Shown: positions 53,843 to 62,427, counted from the first letter of the stretch. The stretch is 64,000 nt of DNA from Chitinophagaceae bacterium (GCA_016721085.1 JADKJI010000002.1:1-64000); one strand, 5' to 3'. The notes: a model not told the origin generated them from the sequence alone. Numbers and translations: made by a program.

Positions 53843-54916
53843 ATGAAATTCAGGAATTTTAAGATGGTGAGCTATGTGGTGTATGGCCGTGGCTCTTTCA
53901 ATCAACTCGATGAAATATTAGCTCCCCAGCGCAAAGGGGATGCACCCATGATATTCTTAGTGGATCACTTCTTCAATGGCAAACCTTTGGCCAGCAGAAT
54001 TCCACTCAGAGGAAAGGATAAGATCGTTTTTGCCGATGTTACCTACGAACCAAAAACAACACAGGTGGATGCTTTGGCAAAACAGCTGAAGGATGAATTT
54101 GGAACTGTTAGCGGTGTCATTGGTATCGGTGGTGGTAGTACCATGGATCTGGCAAAAGCTGTTGGCTTGATGATGACCAATCCCGGTAGTAGTGCCGATT
54201 ATCAGGGCTGGGACCTGGTGAAAGTACCCGGAGTGTATAAAGCCGGTATCCCAACATTGAGCGGAACAGGTGCAGAAGTATCCCGTACAACGGTACTTAC
54301 TGGTCCAACCCGTAAGCTGGGTATGAATTCAGATTTCACTCCATTCGACCAGATAGTACTTGATCCGGAGTTAACTGCCGATGCACCGATAAACCAACGA
54401 TTCTATACAGGAATGGATTGTTATATCCATTGTATTGAAAGTTTGGAAGGTACCTTCCTTAATGAGTTTAGTAAGAGTTATGGCGAAAAAGCGCTTCAGC
54501 TTTGCCAGAAAGTATATGTTGAAAGAGATCATTGGGATGCAGAAAGCGATGAAATGCTGATGATGGCCAGCTATGCAGGTGGAATGAGTATCGCTTATTC
54601 GCAAGTAGGAGTAGCACATGCTGTGAGCTATGGATTAAGCTATCTGTTAGGTACAAAGCATGGTATCGGTAACTGTATTGTGATGAATCATCTGGAAGAA
54701 TATTACCCTGCAGGTGTGAAAGAATTCAAATACATGGTAGAGAAGAACAATATTGAAATTCCAACCGGTATCTGTAAAGGCTTGTCTGATGCAGATTTTG
54801 AGAAGATGATGGATGTGAGTATGGGATTGAAGCCTTTGTGGGAGAATGCCCTTGGTAAGGATTGGGAAAAGATAATGACCCGCGACAAACTTCGCCGCTT
54901 ATTCGAAAAACTATAA
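53843..54916 (+). CDS. kdnB: Iron-containing alcohol dehydrogenase, KdnB-like (Kdo 8-oxidase)
   Basis: A 357-residue enzyme that matches KdnB of Shewanella closely in remembered motifs: FKMVSYVVYGRGSFNQL, FLVDHFFNGKPLASRIP, GIGGGSTMDLAKAV, GTGAEVSRT, FYTGMDCYIHCIESLEGTF (in parts), NEFSKSYGEKALQLC and SYGLSYLLGTKHGIGNC. KdnB oxidises the C8 hydroxyl of Kdo, after which KdnA transaminates it to 8-amino-Kdo. The metal-binding His residues of iron-dependent dehydrogenases (HAVSYG, KHGIG) are present. A KdnA gene is not seen in the window. A terminator follows directly. Confidence 0.85.
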   Translation: MKFRNFKMVSYVVYGRGSFNQLDEILAPQRKGDAPMIFLVDHFFNGKPLASRIPLRGKDKIVFADVTYEPKTTQVDALAKQLKDEFGTVSGVIGIGGGSTMDLAKAVGLMMTNPGSSADYQGWDLVKVPGVYKAGIPTLSGTGAEVSRTTVLTGPTRKLGMNSDFTPFDQIVLDPELTADAPINQRFYTGMDCYIHCIESLEGTFLNEFSKSYGEKALQLCQKVYVERDHWDAESDEMLMMASYAGGMSIAYSQVGVAHAVSYGLSYLLGTKHGIGNCIVMNHLEEYYPAGVKEFKYMVEKNNIEIPTGICKGLSDADFEKMMDVSMGLKPLWENALGKDWEKIMTRDKLRRLFEKL

Positions 54917-54940
54917 TGGAAAAAGACCATAAAAGCTATA

Positions 54941-54966
54941 AATACCCTCCAGAGGGTATTTTTTTT
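54941..54966 (+). terminator. Rho-independent terminator
   Basis: AATACCCT / AGGGTATT pair around a short loop, followed by eight T. It ends the kdnB-like transcript 25 nt after its stop. Confidence 0.88.
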
Positions 54967-55007
54967 GTGTATAGGTAAGGGTAGATTTGGCAAAACCTAT
55001 AAACAAC

Positions 55008-55502
55008 ATGAAGTATCTAACTATTGCCCTGATTGCTATTCTAAGTCTGCAAGCCTGTACATCGGCTGAAGTAAAACCTGAAGCTGCAGCTACTGCATCT
55101 GGAATTAATCTTGATTCTGCTAAAGCCGCTATTGCAGCCAGTAATGCAATCTTCGGATCAAGTTGGGTTACCAACGATTCTGCTGCCTTTGTAGCAAGAT
55201 ATACTTCTGATGCTTGTATCAATCCGCCAAACGCTCCGCAAATGTGTGGCTCAACGGCCATTGGTGCTTTCTTCAGAGGTGGCTATACTATGGGTATCCG
55301 AAAAATTCAATTGACAACAAAAGAAGTTTCGGCTGCAGATCCTTATGTAATTGAAACTGGTGAATTCCAGGTAGAAGCTGATAAGGGAATGGTATTGGAT
55401 AATGGTAAATTCATTGTTATATGGAAACAGGAGAATGGCCAGTGGAAAATGTATAAAGACATTTGGAACAGTAATAATCCAATGCCTGCACCTGCAAAAT
55501 AA
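55008..55502 (+). CDS. SnoaL/DUF4440-like (NTF2 fold) lipoprotein
   Basis: A 164-residue exported lipoprotein with signal LTIALIAILSLQAC (Cys17). The mature part has SNAIFGSSWVTNDSAAFVARYTSDACINPP (in parts), the helix and first strand of the NTF2-like fold, then ETGEFQVEADKGMVLDNGKF and VIWKQENGQWKMYKDIWNSN, which are typical of DUF4440-like proteins. Ligand or reaction is unknown. ATG 55008 starts the signal peptide; an upstream start would add a non-hydrophobic extension. A shared terminator follows. Confidence 0.82.
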   Translation: MKYLTIALIAILSLQACTSAEVKPEAAATASGINLDSAKAAIAASNAIFGSSWVTNDSAAFVARYTSDACINPPNAPQMCGSTAIGAFFRGGYTMGIRKIQLTTKEVSAADPYVIETGEFQVEADKGMVLDNGKFIVIWKQENGQWKMYKDIWNSNNPMPAPAK

Positions 55503-55542
55503 AGATGGCCCTATGTAGTAAGTGTTATGAATAAATAAGGAG

Positions 55543-55571
55543 AGGGATCCGAATTTCGGGTCCCTTTTTTA
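55543..55571. terminator. Bidirectional terminator between convergent genes
   Basis: AGGGATCCGAA / TTTCGGGTCCCT form an almost complete stem; TTTTTT follows on the plus strand. It lies between the NTF2-like and NIPSNAP genes. Confidence 0.75.
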
Positions 55572-56357
55572 ATAGTCTGAATATGAAGCCGCCTTCATTA
55601 AAATGATATCTGCCTTATTCACATTATTCTTATACTCATCCATTGCAATCAACTTCTTCCATTCCGGTGAGTCAACAAAATCTTTCCAATGTTGGGTCCT
55701 GTCGTCCATATTTTCAAAACAGGTCAGATACATCAGGTTGGGCATGCGGCTTCCCACTAATACATCTGCATAAAAGACAGCGTTGAAGTTGAGACGCTTG
55801 AATAAGGCTACTTCACCACCTTCGTTGAACATCTTTACTTTACTGATATAATACTTTTCAGTAGGGCTTTCATAGCTTCTTAATTCATATACATGTTCTG
55901 CCTTGGGACTTTTCAATTTGGGCAGGTTCATTACAGTAGCCATCCTGAAAGCTTCCAGAACAATTGACTCCATTCTTTGATAAGGGGCATTATCATATTT
56001 GGCATCGAGATAATCCTTACCTGCGGCCTGATAAGCTTTGTCGTTTTGAAGGGAAGCAGGGAAGCTTTTCAGTTGCTCCCATTTGCTGAAGGCGGCAATG
56101 ATATAGATGATCTTGTCTTTTGCTGTATCATTGGCTATTGGCTTGAATACCCCAACAGATTTGCTGCCATTCCGGTGCAAAGCAGGTAATAGGGCCTTTT
56201 CCAGATAAGTATCTAAAGTCGCTTCCTGGCTGGCAGTTGCGAAGTGATAGACTGTTATCTGATAAAATTCCTTTGGAGGTGCAGCGGAATGCACATTACT
56301 GGCAGCACCTACCAGCAAAACCAACAAAACCAGTCTTATATATCGGAATGCTATCAT
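55569..56357 (-). CDS. NIPSNAP family protein, exported
   Basis: A 262-residue protein with a signal peptide (LVLLVLLVGAASNVHSA). Two ferredoxin-like NIPSNAP-type halves are visible: YQITVYHFATASQEATLDTYLEKALL and, later, VYELRSYESPTEKYYISKVKMFNEGG (both read in parts). FNAVFYADVLVGSRMPNLMYLTCFENM and HWKDFVDSPEWKKL complete the second domain. The role of secreted NIPSNAP proteins is unknown. It ends at a bidirectional terminator. Confidence 0.85.
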   Translation of the reverse strand: MIAFRYIRLVLLVLLVGAASNVHSAAPPKEFYQITVYHFATASQEATLDTYLEKALLPALHRNGSKSVGVFKPIANDTAKDKIIYIIAAFSKWEQLKSFPASLQNDKAYQAAGKDYLDAKYDNAPYQRMESIVLEAFRMATVMNLPKLKSPKAEHVYELRSYESPTEKYYISKVKMFNEGGEVALFKRLNFNAVFYADVLVGSRMPNLMYLTCFENMDDRTQHWKDFVDSPEWKKLIAMDEYKNNVNKADIILMKAASYSDY

Positions 56358-56440
56358 GATTTATAGTTTTCCAGACGAATCTAATGTAATTTGGATAAAG
56401 CCAGTTCAATTCGAAATTCATTTTTTCCTAACTTACCAGC

Positions 56441-57550
56441 ATGAATGTAAAGCTGCATCCTGAAAAATACCTGAGATACCTCTATCTCCCCAACCTATTT
56501 GGAACAGATCGTACCAAAGAGATACTTCAGGTGAATCCTACCGCCGCACCTGAAAGAATTGAACCAGATGAAGTGCATGTTTTCGTTTATGACTATAATG
56601 CCGATATTATAGAAGAGCGGCAGATGAAGAATACCGAGGAATGTTTTCCTTATAAAAATAGTAACCGTAACAGCTGGATAAATGTTGATGGATTGCGCAA
56701 AGTGGATGTAGAATCAATATCTAATCATTATGGAATCCACCTTTTGATACAGGAAGATATATTGAGTGTTGGACAACGGCCTAAGATGGATGAAGTGGAA
56801 GGAGTCTTATTCTGTATTTTAAATATGCTCTATTTTAATGAGCAGAAAAAAACGGTGGAAACAGAACAGATAAGTCTTGTATTAGGACCTGATTATGTTA
56901 TCAGTTTTCAGGAAGATGCCAGCAGGGATGTATTTGATCCCTTACGCCATAAATTAAAGACACCCAAGAGCCAGATACGTCAGCGAAGTGCCGATTATCT
57001 TTTGTATTCAATGATCGATATGATTGTCGATAATTATTTTTTGGTGATGGAAAAATTGGGGGAGCAGATTGAAGCGGTGGAAGAAGAAGTGGTAAGAAGC
57101 AGTAATAAAAGAAGTCTCGCGAAAATAAACCAGTTGAAAAAAGAGATGATCGTATTGAAAAGGAATATTGCTCCTGTACGAGATCTTGTGAATGGTATCA
57201 TCAGAAGCGAAAGCGACTTATTGAATGAACGGACCACTAAATACTTCAAAGACGTTTATGATCATATTGTACAAGCGCACGATCTCTCAGAGAACTATCG
57301 TGATATGATGATGAGTATGCAAGATCTCTACCTCAACAATGTTAACCTTCGCTTGAATGAAGTGATGAAGCTGATGGCCATTGTAACCTGCTTACTGGCT
57401 CCCGCTACAGTAATAGGAGGTATATTCGGAATGAATTTTGAAACCATCCCCTACCTGCATAACCAATACGGTTTTTGGATAGCAGTAGGATTGATGCTCA
57501 TAATTCCAGCAGCAATGATTTATATTTTCAAGAAACGTAAATGGTTCTAA
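56441..57550 (+). CDS. corA: CorA family magnesium/cobalt transporter
   Basis: A 369-residue pentameric Mg2+ channel. The cytosolic N-terminal domain has FPYKNSNRNSWINVDGL and VESISNHYGIHLLIQEDIL, and a long stalk helix (NQLKKEMIVLKRNIAPVRDLVNGI) leads to two C-terminal membrane segments. The selectivity motif GMN is at about 330-332 in GGIFGMNFE, and the protein ends with a basic tail KKRKWF. It is convergent with the KAS III-like gene, and the two stops overlap by 4 nt. Confidence 0.93.
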   Translation: MNVKLHPEKYLRYLYLPNLFGTDRTKEILQVNPTAAPERIEPDEVHVFVYDYNADIIEERQMKNTEECFPYKNSNRNSWINVDGLRKVDVESISNHYGIHLLIQEDILSVGQRPKMDEVEGVLFCILNMLYFNEQKKTVETEQISLVLGPDYVISFQEDASRDVFDPLRHKLKTPKSQIRQRSADYLLYSMIDMIVDNYFLVMEKLGEQIEAVEEEVVRSSNKRSLAKINQLKKEMIVLKRNIAPVRDLVNGIIRSESDLLNERTTKYFKDVYDHIVQAHDLSENYRDMMMSMQDLYLNNVNLRLNEVMKLMAIVTCLLAPATVIGGIFGMNFETIPYLHNQYGFWIAVGLMLIIPAAMIYIFKKRKWF

Positions 57551-58620
57551 TATCGATAGCAGACGGCATTGATATTCATCCCGGCACCAACCGAAGCGAA
57601 TAATAACACATCTCCTTCGTGCAAACTATGCGGGTCTATCTGACCATGAGTTACCAGGTCGTATAATGTAGGAACTGTTGCAACAGAACTATTTCCTAAC
57701 CATTGGATACTCATTGGCATGATATGTTCGGGAGTAGTATTTTGTCCGTAGAGTTTATATAAGCCTTTGATAATCCCTTCATCCATTTTCTCATTGGCCT
57801 GGTGAAGGAATACTTTTTTTAGATCGGTGATAGCAACGCCGCTTTTATCGAGACAATCCTTCATAGCCGCAGGTACATAACGCATAGCGTATTCATACAC
57901 TTTTCTTCCTTTCATATGGATATAGCGAACCCTTTCATCTCCTTCCGGATGATAGGATTTTCCCATGTTGATATAGTATGCTTCGTCTATGCTATGGGTT
58001 TGTACACTTGCACCCATGATTCCTTTTCCATTCTCACCTGTTTCTTTGTATTCGAGAATACAAGCACCTGCTCCGTCTGAAAAAATCATGCTGTCGCGGT
58101 CGTATTGGTCAATAACCCTTGAGAGGGTTTCTGCGCCAATCACCAGTGCTTTCTTTGCAATGCCCGCTTTGAAATAGGCATCTGCTTGTATCATTCCCTG
58201 CACCCAACCCGGACAGCCAAAAAGGATATCGTAGGCTATACAGTTTGGACTTTTGATTCCAAGAGCGTGCTTAACCCTGCTTGCTAAAGAAGGGACTGCG
58301 TCTGACTGAATAGTGTTATTAATAACGTCGCCGAAATTATGGGCAAGAATAATTTGATCGAGGGTTTCCGGATCAATGCCACTGTCTAATATGGCGGCTT
58401 TTGCTGCAATTGCGGCAATGTCTGAAGTGGTTTGTTGTGGGTCGGCATACCGGCGTTCTGAAATACCGGTAATCTGTTTGAACTTATCTACAATTACCTG
58501 TGGTGGTGTATCTAAGGCAATATGATTTTCGCCGTAAAAAAGATGATTTGCGAAATCTTCGTTACGTTGAATAGTGGAAGGTATGAATGAGCCGGTACCT
58601 GTTATTACTGAACGCTGCAT
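57547..58620 (-). CDS. 3-oxoacyl-ACP synthase III family protein
   Basis: A 357-residue thiolase-fold condensing enzyme. The catalytic triad is Cys136 (LFGCPGWVQG), His in FLHQANEKMDEG and Asn in WLGNSSVATVP, as in FabH. FabH normally condenses acyl-CoA with malonyl-ACP, but the insertions and divergent N-terminus suggest a specialised member, for example for secondary lipids. ATG 58620 (MQRSVITGTGSFIP) is preferred over one eight codons upstream, since the family starts with the first strand. A terminator for the neighbouring gene lies 70 nt upstream. Confidence 0.88.
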   Translation of the reverse strand: MQRSVITGTGSFIPSTIQRNEDFANHLFYGENHIALDTPPQVIVDKFKQITGISERRYADPQQTTSDIAAIAAKAAILDSGIDPETLDQIILAHNFGDVINNTIQSDAVPSLASRVKHALGIKSPNCIAYDILFGCPGWVQGMIQADAYFKAGIAKKALVIGAETLSRVIDQYDRDSMIFSDGAGACILEYKETGENGKGIMGASVQTHSIDEAYYINMGKSYHPEGDERVRYIHMKGRKVYEYAMRYVPAAMKDCLDKSGVAITDLKKVFLHQANEKMDEGIIKGLYKLYGQNTTPEHIMPMSIQWLGNSSVATVPTLYDLVTHGQIDPHSLHEGDVLLFASVGAGMNINAVCYRY

Positions 58621-58690
58621 ATGGATGCTCTCTTTATTAAACAAAATGGGTTAAGGATAAGGCGTTTAAAGGTAGGAAAATATCTACCGG

Positions 58691-58752
58691 AATAATAAAA
58701 AATCCCCGTTATCCCTTTCAACACGCTAAAGCAAAATCAAGGGAAACGGGGA
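58691..58752 (-). terminator. Terminator of the universal stress protein gene
   Basis: On the minus strand CCCCGTTT and CCCTT pair with AAGGG and AACGGGG across a 21-nt loop, followed by ATTTTTTATT. Confidence 0.7.
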
Positions 58753-58767
58753 AATTGATTGATATCA

Positions 58768-59592
58768 TTATTCATGTATCGATAATACGGGTATATGCGA
58801 GTGAGTGATTAATCCAGCACTACTGCTTTTATGGAATATACTTTCCAGTAGTTTGTGTTTTTTAGGTACTACCATTAACAGGTCAAGATTATTGGAATCG
58901 GCAAACTCGTTAATGCCTTCAACAACATCTGGTTTGTTGATGAAATGGTATTGCGGACTAACATCTTCCAGCATCGTTTCGAGATAGGCTGATTCTAATG
59001 GAGTATTCTGGTTGAAACGCTGCTGATTATAATCCACATTAAGGATATGCAAATCGGCATTCATTTCTTTCACTATCTTTTTTATATCTGTTACCGGAGT
59101 CGAATTCACTACATCCCTGAAATCGCAGGCCAATCCAATTTTCTTGATATTCTTGAAAACGGTACCGGGAGGAATCGCAATCACTGGCCAGGTAAGATGC
59201 TTGATGGCTGTAAGTGTAGTACTTCCCATTATGAGTCGTTCCAAGCCACTATTACCATGAGTACCCATGACAATAGCTAGTGGTTGAATGGCTTCACATA
59301 AATCTTTCAGTTCTTCAATAGTATCACCCATTCTTGCTTCGGTATATACTTTCACGGCTCCTGAAGTAATATGCTCAGCAGCTTTTTTCATTTCGTTCAA
59401 CTTCGCTTCACTACTGCTTCTCATCTCTTCAACTGGAACAGCTGCAACAGGTACTTCAGTAAAAGTTACAGGAACCTGGAATATATGTACAAGCAGCATA
59501 CTGGCCTCTAATGACTTGGCCATCTCAGCTGCATAATTCATTGCATTGAGAGATACGGGTGAAAAATCGGTGGGCACAATCAGTGTTTTCAT
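58768..59592 (-). CDS. Universal stress protein, tandem UspA domains
   Basis: A 274-residue cytosolic protein with two UspA domains. The first starts TLIVPTDFSPVSLNAMNYAA and ends with the ATP-binding-type motif VMGTHGNSGLERLIMGSTT. The second (IKKIGLACDFRDVVNST to HSHIPVLSIHE) is more divergent and lacks that motif. Such proteins respond to starvation or low oxygen. A CRP/FNR-like palindrome is centred about 41.5 nt upstream of a predicted transcription start, the class II activator position. Confidence 0.92.
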   Translation of the reverse strand: MKTLIVPTDFSPVSLNAMNYAAEMAKSLEASMLLVHIFQVPVTFTEVPVAAVPVEEMRSSSEAKLNEMKKAAEHITSGAVKVYTEARMGDTIEELKDLCEAIQPLAIVMGTHGNSGLERLIMGSTTLTAIKHLTWPVIAIPPGTVFKNIKKIGLACDFRDVVNSTPVTDIKKIVKEMNADLHILNVDYNQQRFNQNTPLESAYLETMLEDVSPQYHFINKPDVVEGINEFADSNNLDLLMVVPKKHKLLESIFHKSSSAGLITHSHIPVLSIHE

Positions 59593-59605
59593 GATTGGTT
59601 TTTTA

Positions 59606-59655
59606 ACTACCTAAAGTTATTACTGCTATTAAAGCGGAAGTATGACCGGCGTCAA
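59606..59655 (-). promoter_or_regulatory. Predicted CRP/FNR-activated promoter of the usp gene
   Basis: On the minus strand TTGACGCCGGTCAT (59642-59655) is a 5-4-5 palindrome with one mismatch. It is followed 22 nt later by TAACTTTA (59612-59619), a -7 box with one mismatch from TAnnTTTG. The expected start near 59607 puts the palindrome at about -41.5. No TTG -33 box is present at the normal spacing, as expected when an activator is needed. Confidence 0.5.
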
Positions 59656-59718
59656 GCCTGTTGCTGATTTGCCCTGTGGAAATTACTCCTCTTTGAATCT
59701 TATACCTAAACACTACTT

Positions 59719-60258
59719 ATGGCAGAAATAAACACAGCTGCAGCACAAGGACATTTACCTGGTGTTGCTAAATCTAAGAAATTGTCAACCCGGGTAGACC
59801 TCACACCAATGGTTGACCTTGGATTTCTTCTTATCACTTTCTTCATATTCACCACTAATATGTCTAAGCCCACTGCTATGAAGCTGGTTATGCCTAAGGG
59901 AGGTGATGAAATGCCACTTGGGAAAAGTGCTGCTCTTACGATTTGTCCGATAGCTGGTGATAAGATTTTTTATTATCACGGTAATCTGGAAGAAGCCCTT
60001 ATAAACCATCAGTATGGCTTTACTTCTTATTCTTTAAGGGGCGGAATTGGATCTGTTATTCGGGAGAAACAAGCCGCAATGGATCTGGCTGGTAAGAAGC
60101 GAGATGACCTGATGTTAATCATAAAGCCGGGTGATATGTCCAGTTACAGGAATACTGTCGATATCCTCGACGAAGTGATGATCAATGCTGTAACCCGCTA
60201 TGCAATAGTAGATATCAGTAAGGAAGATATTGCGGCAGTACAGCAAGTGGGTGGATGA
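59719..60258 (+). CDS. ExbD/TolR family biopolymer transport protein
   Basis: A 179-residue inner-membrane protein. The N-terminal cytosolic tail is followed by VDLTPMVDLGFLLITFFIFTTNM, where the single membrane helix carries the conserved Asp (VDLGFLL) that couples proton flow. A periplasmic domain follows. ExbD works with ExbB and TonB to energise outer-membrane receptors. Here no ExbB or TonB gene is adjacent, and the start lies 127 nt from the divergent usp start. It may belong to a second, incomplete ExbD set. Confidence 0.88.
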   Translation: MAEINTAAAQGHLPGVAKSKKLSTRVDLTPMVDLGFLLITFFIFTTNMSKPTAMKLVMPKGGDEMPLGKSAALTICPIAGDKIFYYHGNLEEALINHQYGFTSYSLRGGIGSVIREKQAAMDLAGKKRDDLMLIIKPGDMSSYRNTVDILDEVMINAVTRYAIVDISKEDIAAVQQVGG

Positions 60259-60264
60259 AAAGAA

Positions 60265-60618
60265 CTATTTATTGGTTGATGACATATTCTCACTATCAGG
60301 CATAGTTGCGTTTTTAAGTGCCTGATCTCTTATAATCTGTGTGAAAGACTTTTCCAATTGGCGTATTCTCAGGTACAGCTTTAATAGCACAAACCAGAAT
60401 ATGAGGATGCTGGTATAGAATACAAGATCGGCACCACGGCCTACACCCAGTTTATTCGCAATGGTATTGGTAAGGTCGGGCCAAAGGATAAATACTATGG
60501 CCGCTGCAACAAGTGCAAGCAGAAATACAAGATCAAGTACTTTTTTCTTAAGCCTTATAATCAGATATAGGCCAATGAAAGCTACTCCTGTAAGTAAAAC
60601 TATTTGTATGCCGCTCAT
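60265..60618 (-). CDS. DUF2304 family membrane protein
   Basis: A 117-residue protein with three hydrophobic segments (IQIVLLTGVAFIGLYLIIRL, LDLVFLLALVAAAIVFILW, LVFYTSILIFWFVLLKLYLRI) and a C-terminal coiled helix (RIRQLEKSFTQIIRDQAL). This is the pattern of DUF2304, which nearly always sits next to a family 2 glycosyltransferase, as here. It probably helps the transferase act at the membrane. Its ATG overlaps the glycosyltransferase stop by 4 nt, so translation is coupled. Confidence 0.85.
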   Translation of the reverse strand: MSGIQIVLLTGVAFIGLYLIIRLKKKVLDLVFLLALVAAAIVFILWPDLTNTIANKLGVGRGADLVFYTSILIFWFVLLKLYLRIRQLEKSFTQIIRDQALKNATMPDSENMSSTNK

Positions 60619-61306
60619 TTAAAAAGTTTATGTAAAACTAAATCAAATACTATTTGAATGCCCTGCCAGGCCGATTGTCCTTTTTCTTTTGAGTAATCAC
60701 TGTAATGGATGGTTACAGGTACTTCCGTGTACCGAAGCCCACTACTTTTTATTTCAAACAAAAGTTCAGAGGCGTGTGCCATTCGGTTTTCAGTAAGCCG
60801 GATTTTCTGTAAAGAGAATTGTAAAGCTCTCAGTCCATTATGAGCATCGCTCAATAGCATACCTGTAAACAGGAAATTGATGACTCTTGCTAAGTAAAGA
60901 ACAAATTTTTTGGATAAAGGTATCTGGGAAGGGTGTCTGAAAGAAAAGGGACCAAGGGTTATATCTGCCTGCCTTTTAAGGGTTTGCAAGGCTTCGATAT
61001 CGTTTATTCATGCTGGCCATCTGCATCAAAACTGACTATGTATTTTGGATGAAGACTTTTCGCAAAATCAAATCCGGTTTGCAAAGCCGCACCTTGGCCC
61101 AAATTCGTTTTGTGACGTAGATAATAGATGGAAGATGTTTGTAGCTGATTTTGCAATGAAGGGTTTGATCCATCATCGACCACTATCACTTTATACTTCT
61201 TATTCAATAAGGAGTTGACAATCGTGTTTAGTATTGTGCCTTCATTGTATGCCGGAATGACTACAATAGTAGAAGATGCGATAGTATGTACTCCGGAATC
61301 ATCCAT
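60615..61306 (-). pseudogene. Glycosyltransferase family 2, frameshifted
   Basis: The first frame (61306-61004) has TIVVIPAYNEG, IVVDDGSNPSLQNQL and FDADGQHE, the nucleotide-sugar and metal (DxD-like) sites of a GT-A fold. It stops at 61004. The second part starts INDIEALQTLKRQADITLG and runs to HKLFK. One missing A near 61006-61008 would join them as FDADGQHEINDIEALQ. The restored protein of about 230 residues is like polyprenyl-phosphate glycosyltransferases. It pairs with DUF2304. Confidence 0.85.
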
Positions 61307-61314
61307 TAAAGTGA

Positions 61315-62342
61315 TCAGTTATTGCTTTTATAATTCGCTACCCTTTGCCTTATATTCTCTCTGATACTGTAATAATACAGATTGATATCTCCTATATGGT
61401 AATTTTTTGTTCGGAATAAAAAGCTACCTGGAAATTTGGGCTTACTTGTCCAAAGTATACCATTATGAATTTGCCCGCCTGCTACATTATCAACTTCCTT
61501 ATTGAAATTTTTCAGGATAGAAGAGGAGTTGCTATTTCTTGAAATAGCTGTTGTATCTGTTGTCCAACTGATTGGATTCGTAACCCAGCTAGTTGTTTTT
61601 TCCTTCTCAACAAAGGGTGGAATGAAGTTCACCTGATAGGTTCTCCATCCGCAAAAGCAATTGCTTTGTTCTGGTGAATTGCAAATGGTAAGCTGTTTAA
61701 ATTGGTCTCTTGGTATATACATACCCACCAGATAAGCACTCACCAGTTTTTCTGTAAAGGGGTACCGTCGAAGAATTCTTTCAATAGTCTTAGTGCATGG
61801 GTAGTACCCTGACTATGTGAGGCAATTATGATAGGGTGGCCATTGTTTTCGTGATCTAAATAATATTGGAAGGCTTTTTTTATGTCTTCATAGGCAAGAT
61901 CAAATGCTTCGAGGGCATGAACGGTATCGGTAGTAAAGTAAGATCGTATATGAGCCTGTCTGTATCGAGGTGCGAACAGTCGGTATTCATTGAATGTGCT
62001 TGCCTGGAAAAGAATGGTAGAATAATCTGTTTTTGCATTTAGAGCGGCATCGTCTATGCTGGCATTCCAAGGCTGGGCCTTGGTATCTGTATATGTTGTT
62101 GGGTGGAGGAAGAATACGTCTACGGTAGAGTCAAAGTGGTATTGATCCTGTAGGGGTTTTGGGATACTATCGGCTGGATCATGTTTATTAGGCAATGCTG
62201 CCCAGAAATAGGGGTTGGAGTAATCGGGGGCTGGATTAGGGGTATCCAGTTGATAATTTGAGATATAGCGGTTGTAGCTTGGTGAGCAGGCCTGGACTAG
62301 TATAATAATAGTAAGCAGGCAGTAGTTGGTGTTGAGTTTCAT
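61315..62342 (-). pseudogene. DUF3089 alpha/beta-hydrolase lipoprotein, frameshifted
   Basis: The first frame (62342-61740) has a lipoprotein signal ending LVQACS, then YFWAALPNKHDPADS, VDVFFLHPTTYTDT, and the nucleophile elbow IIIASHSQGTTHALRLL. It ends at QKNW. The second frame continues with SAYLVGMYIPRDQFKQLTIC to the end at 61315. One A missing from the run at 61748-61752 explains the break (QKKLVSAYLVGMY). The Ser in SHSQG is the likely nucleophile of a DUF3089 esterase-like fold. It lies 9 nt upstream of the glycosyltransferase. Confidence 0.82.
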
Positions 62343-62370
62343 GGTTATGGCGTAAATCTACAAATTTCTA

Positions 62371-62427
62371 ACCGAGATGTCATCCTCCCCCAAGATGTCA
62401 TCTTGGGGGTAAGATGACATCTCGGGT
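62371..62427. repeat. GATGTCATC palindrome, near-perfect copy
   Basis: Arms of about 28 nt, containing CGAGATGTCATC and GATGACATCTCG, pair with one mismatch around a single T. The core is the same as that of the palindrome at 20420-20484. It lies upstream of the DUF3089 gene and downstream of nothing on the plus strand. Confidence 0.85.
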
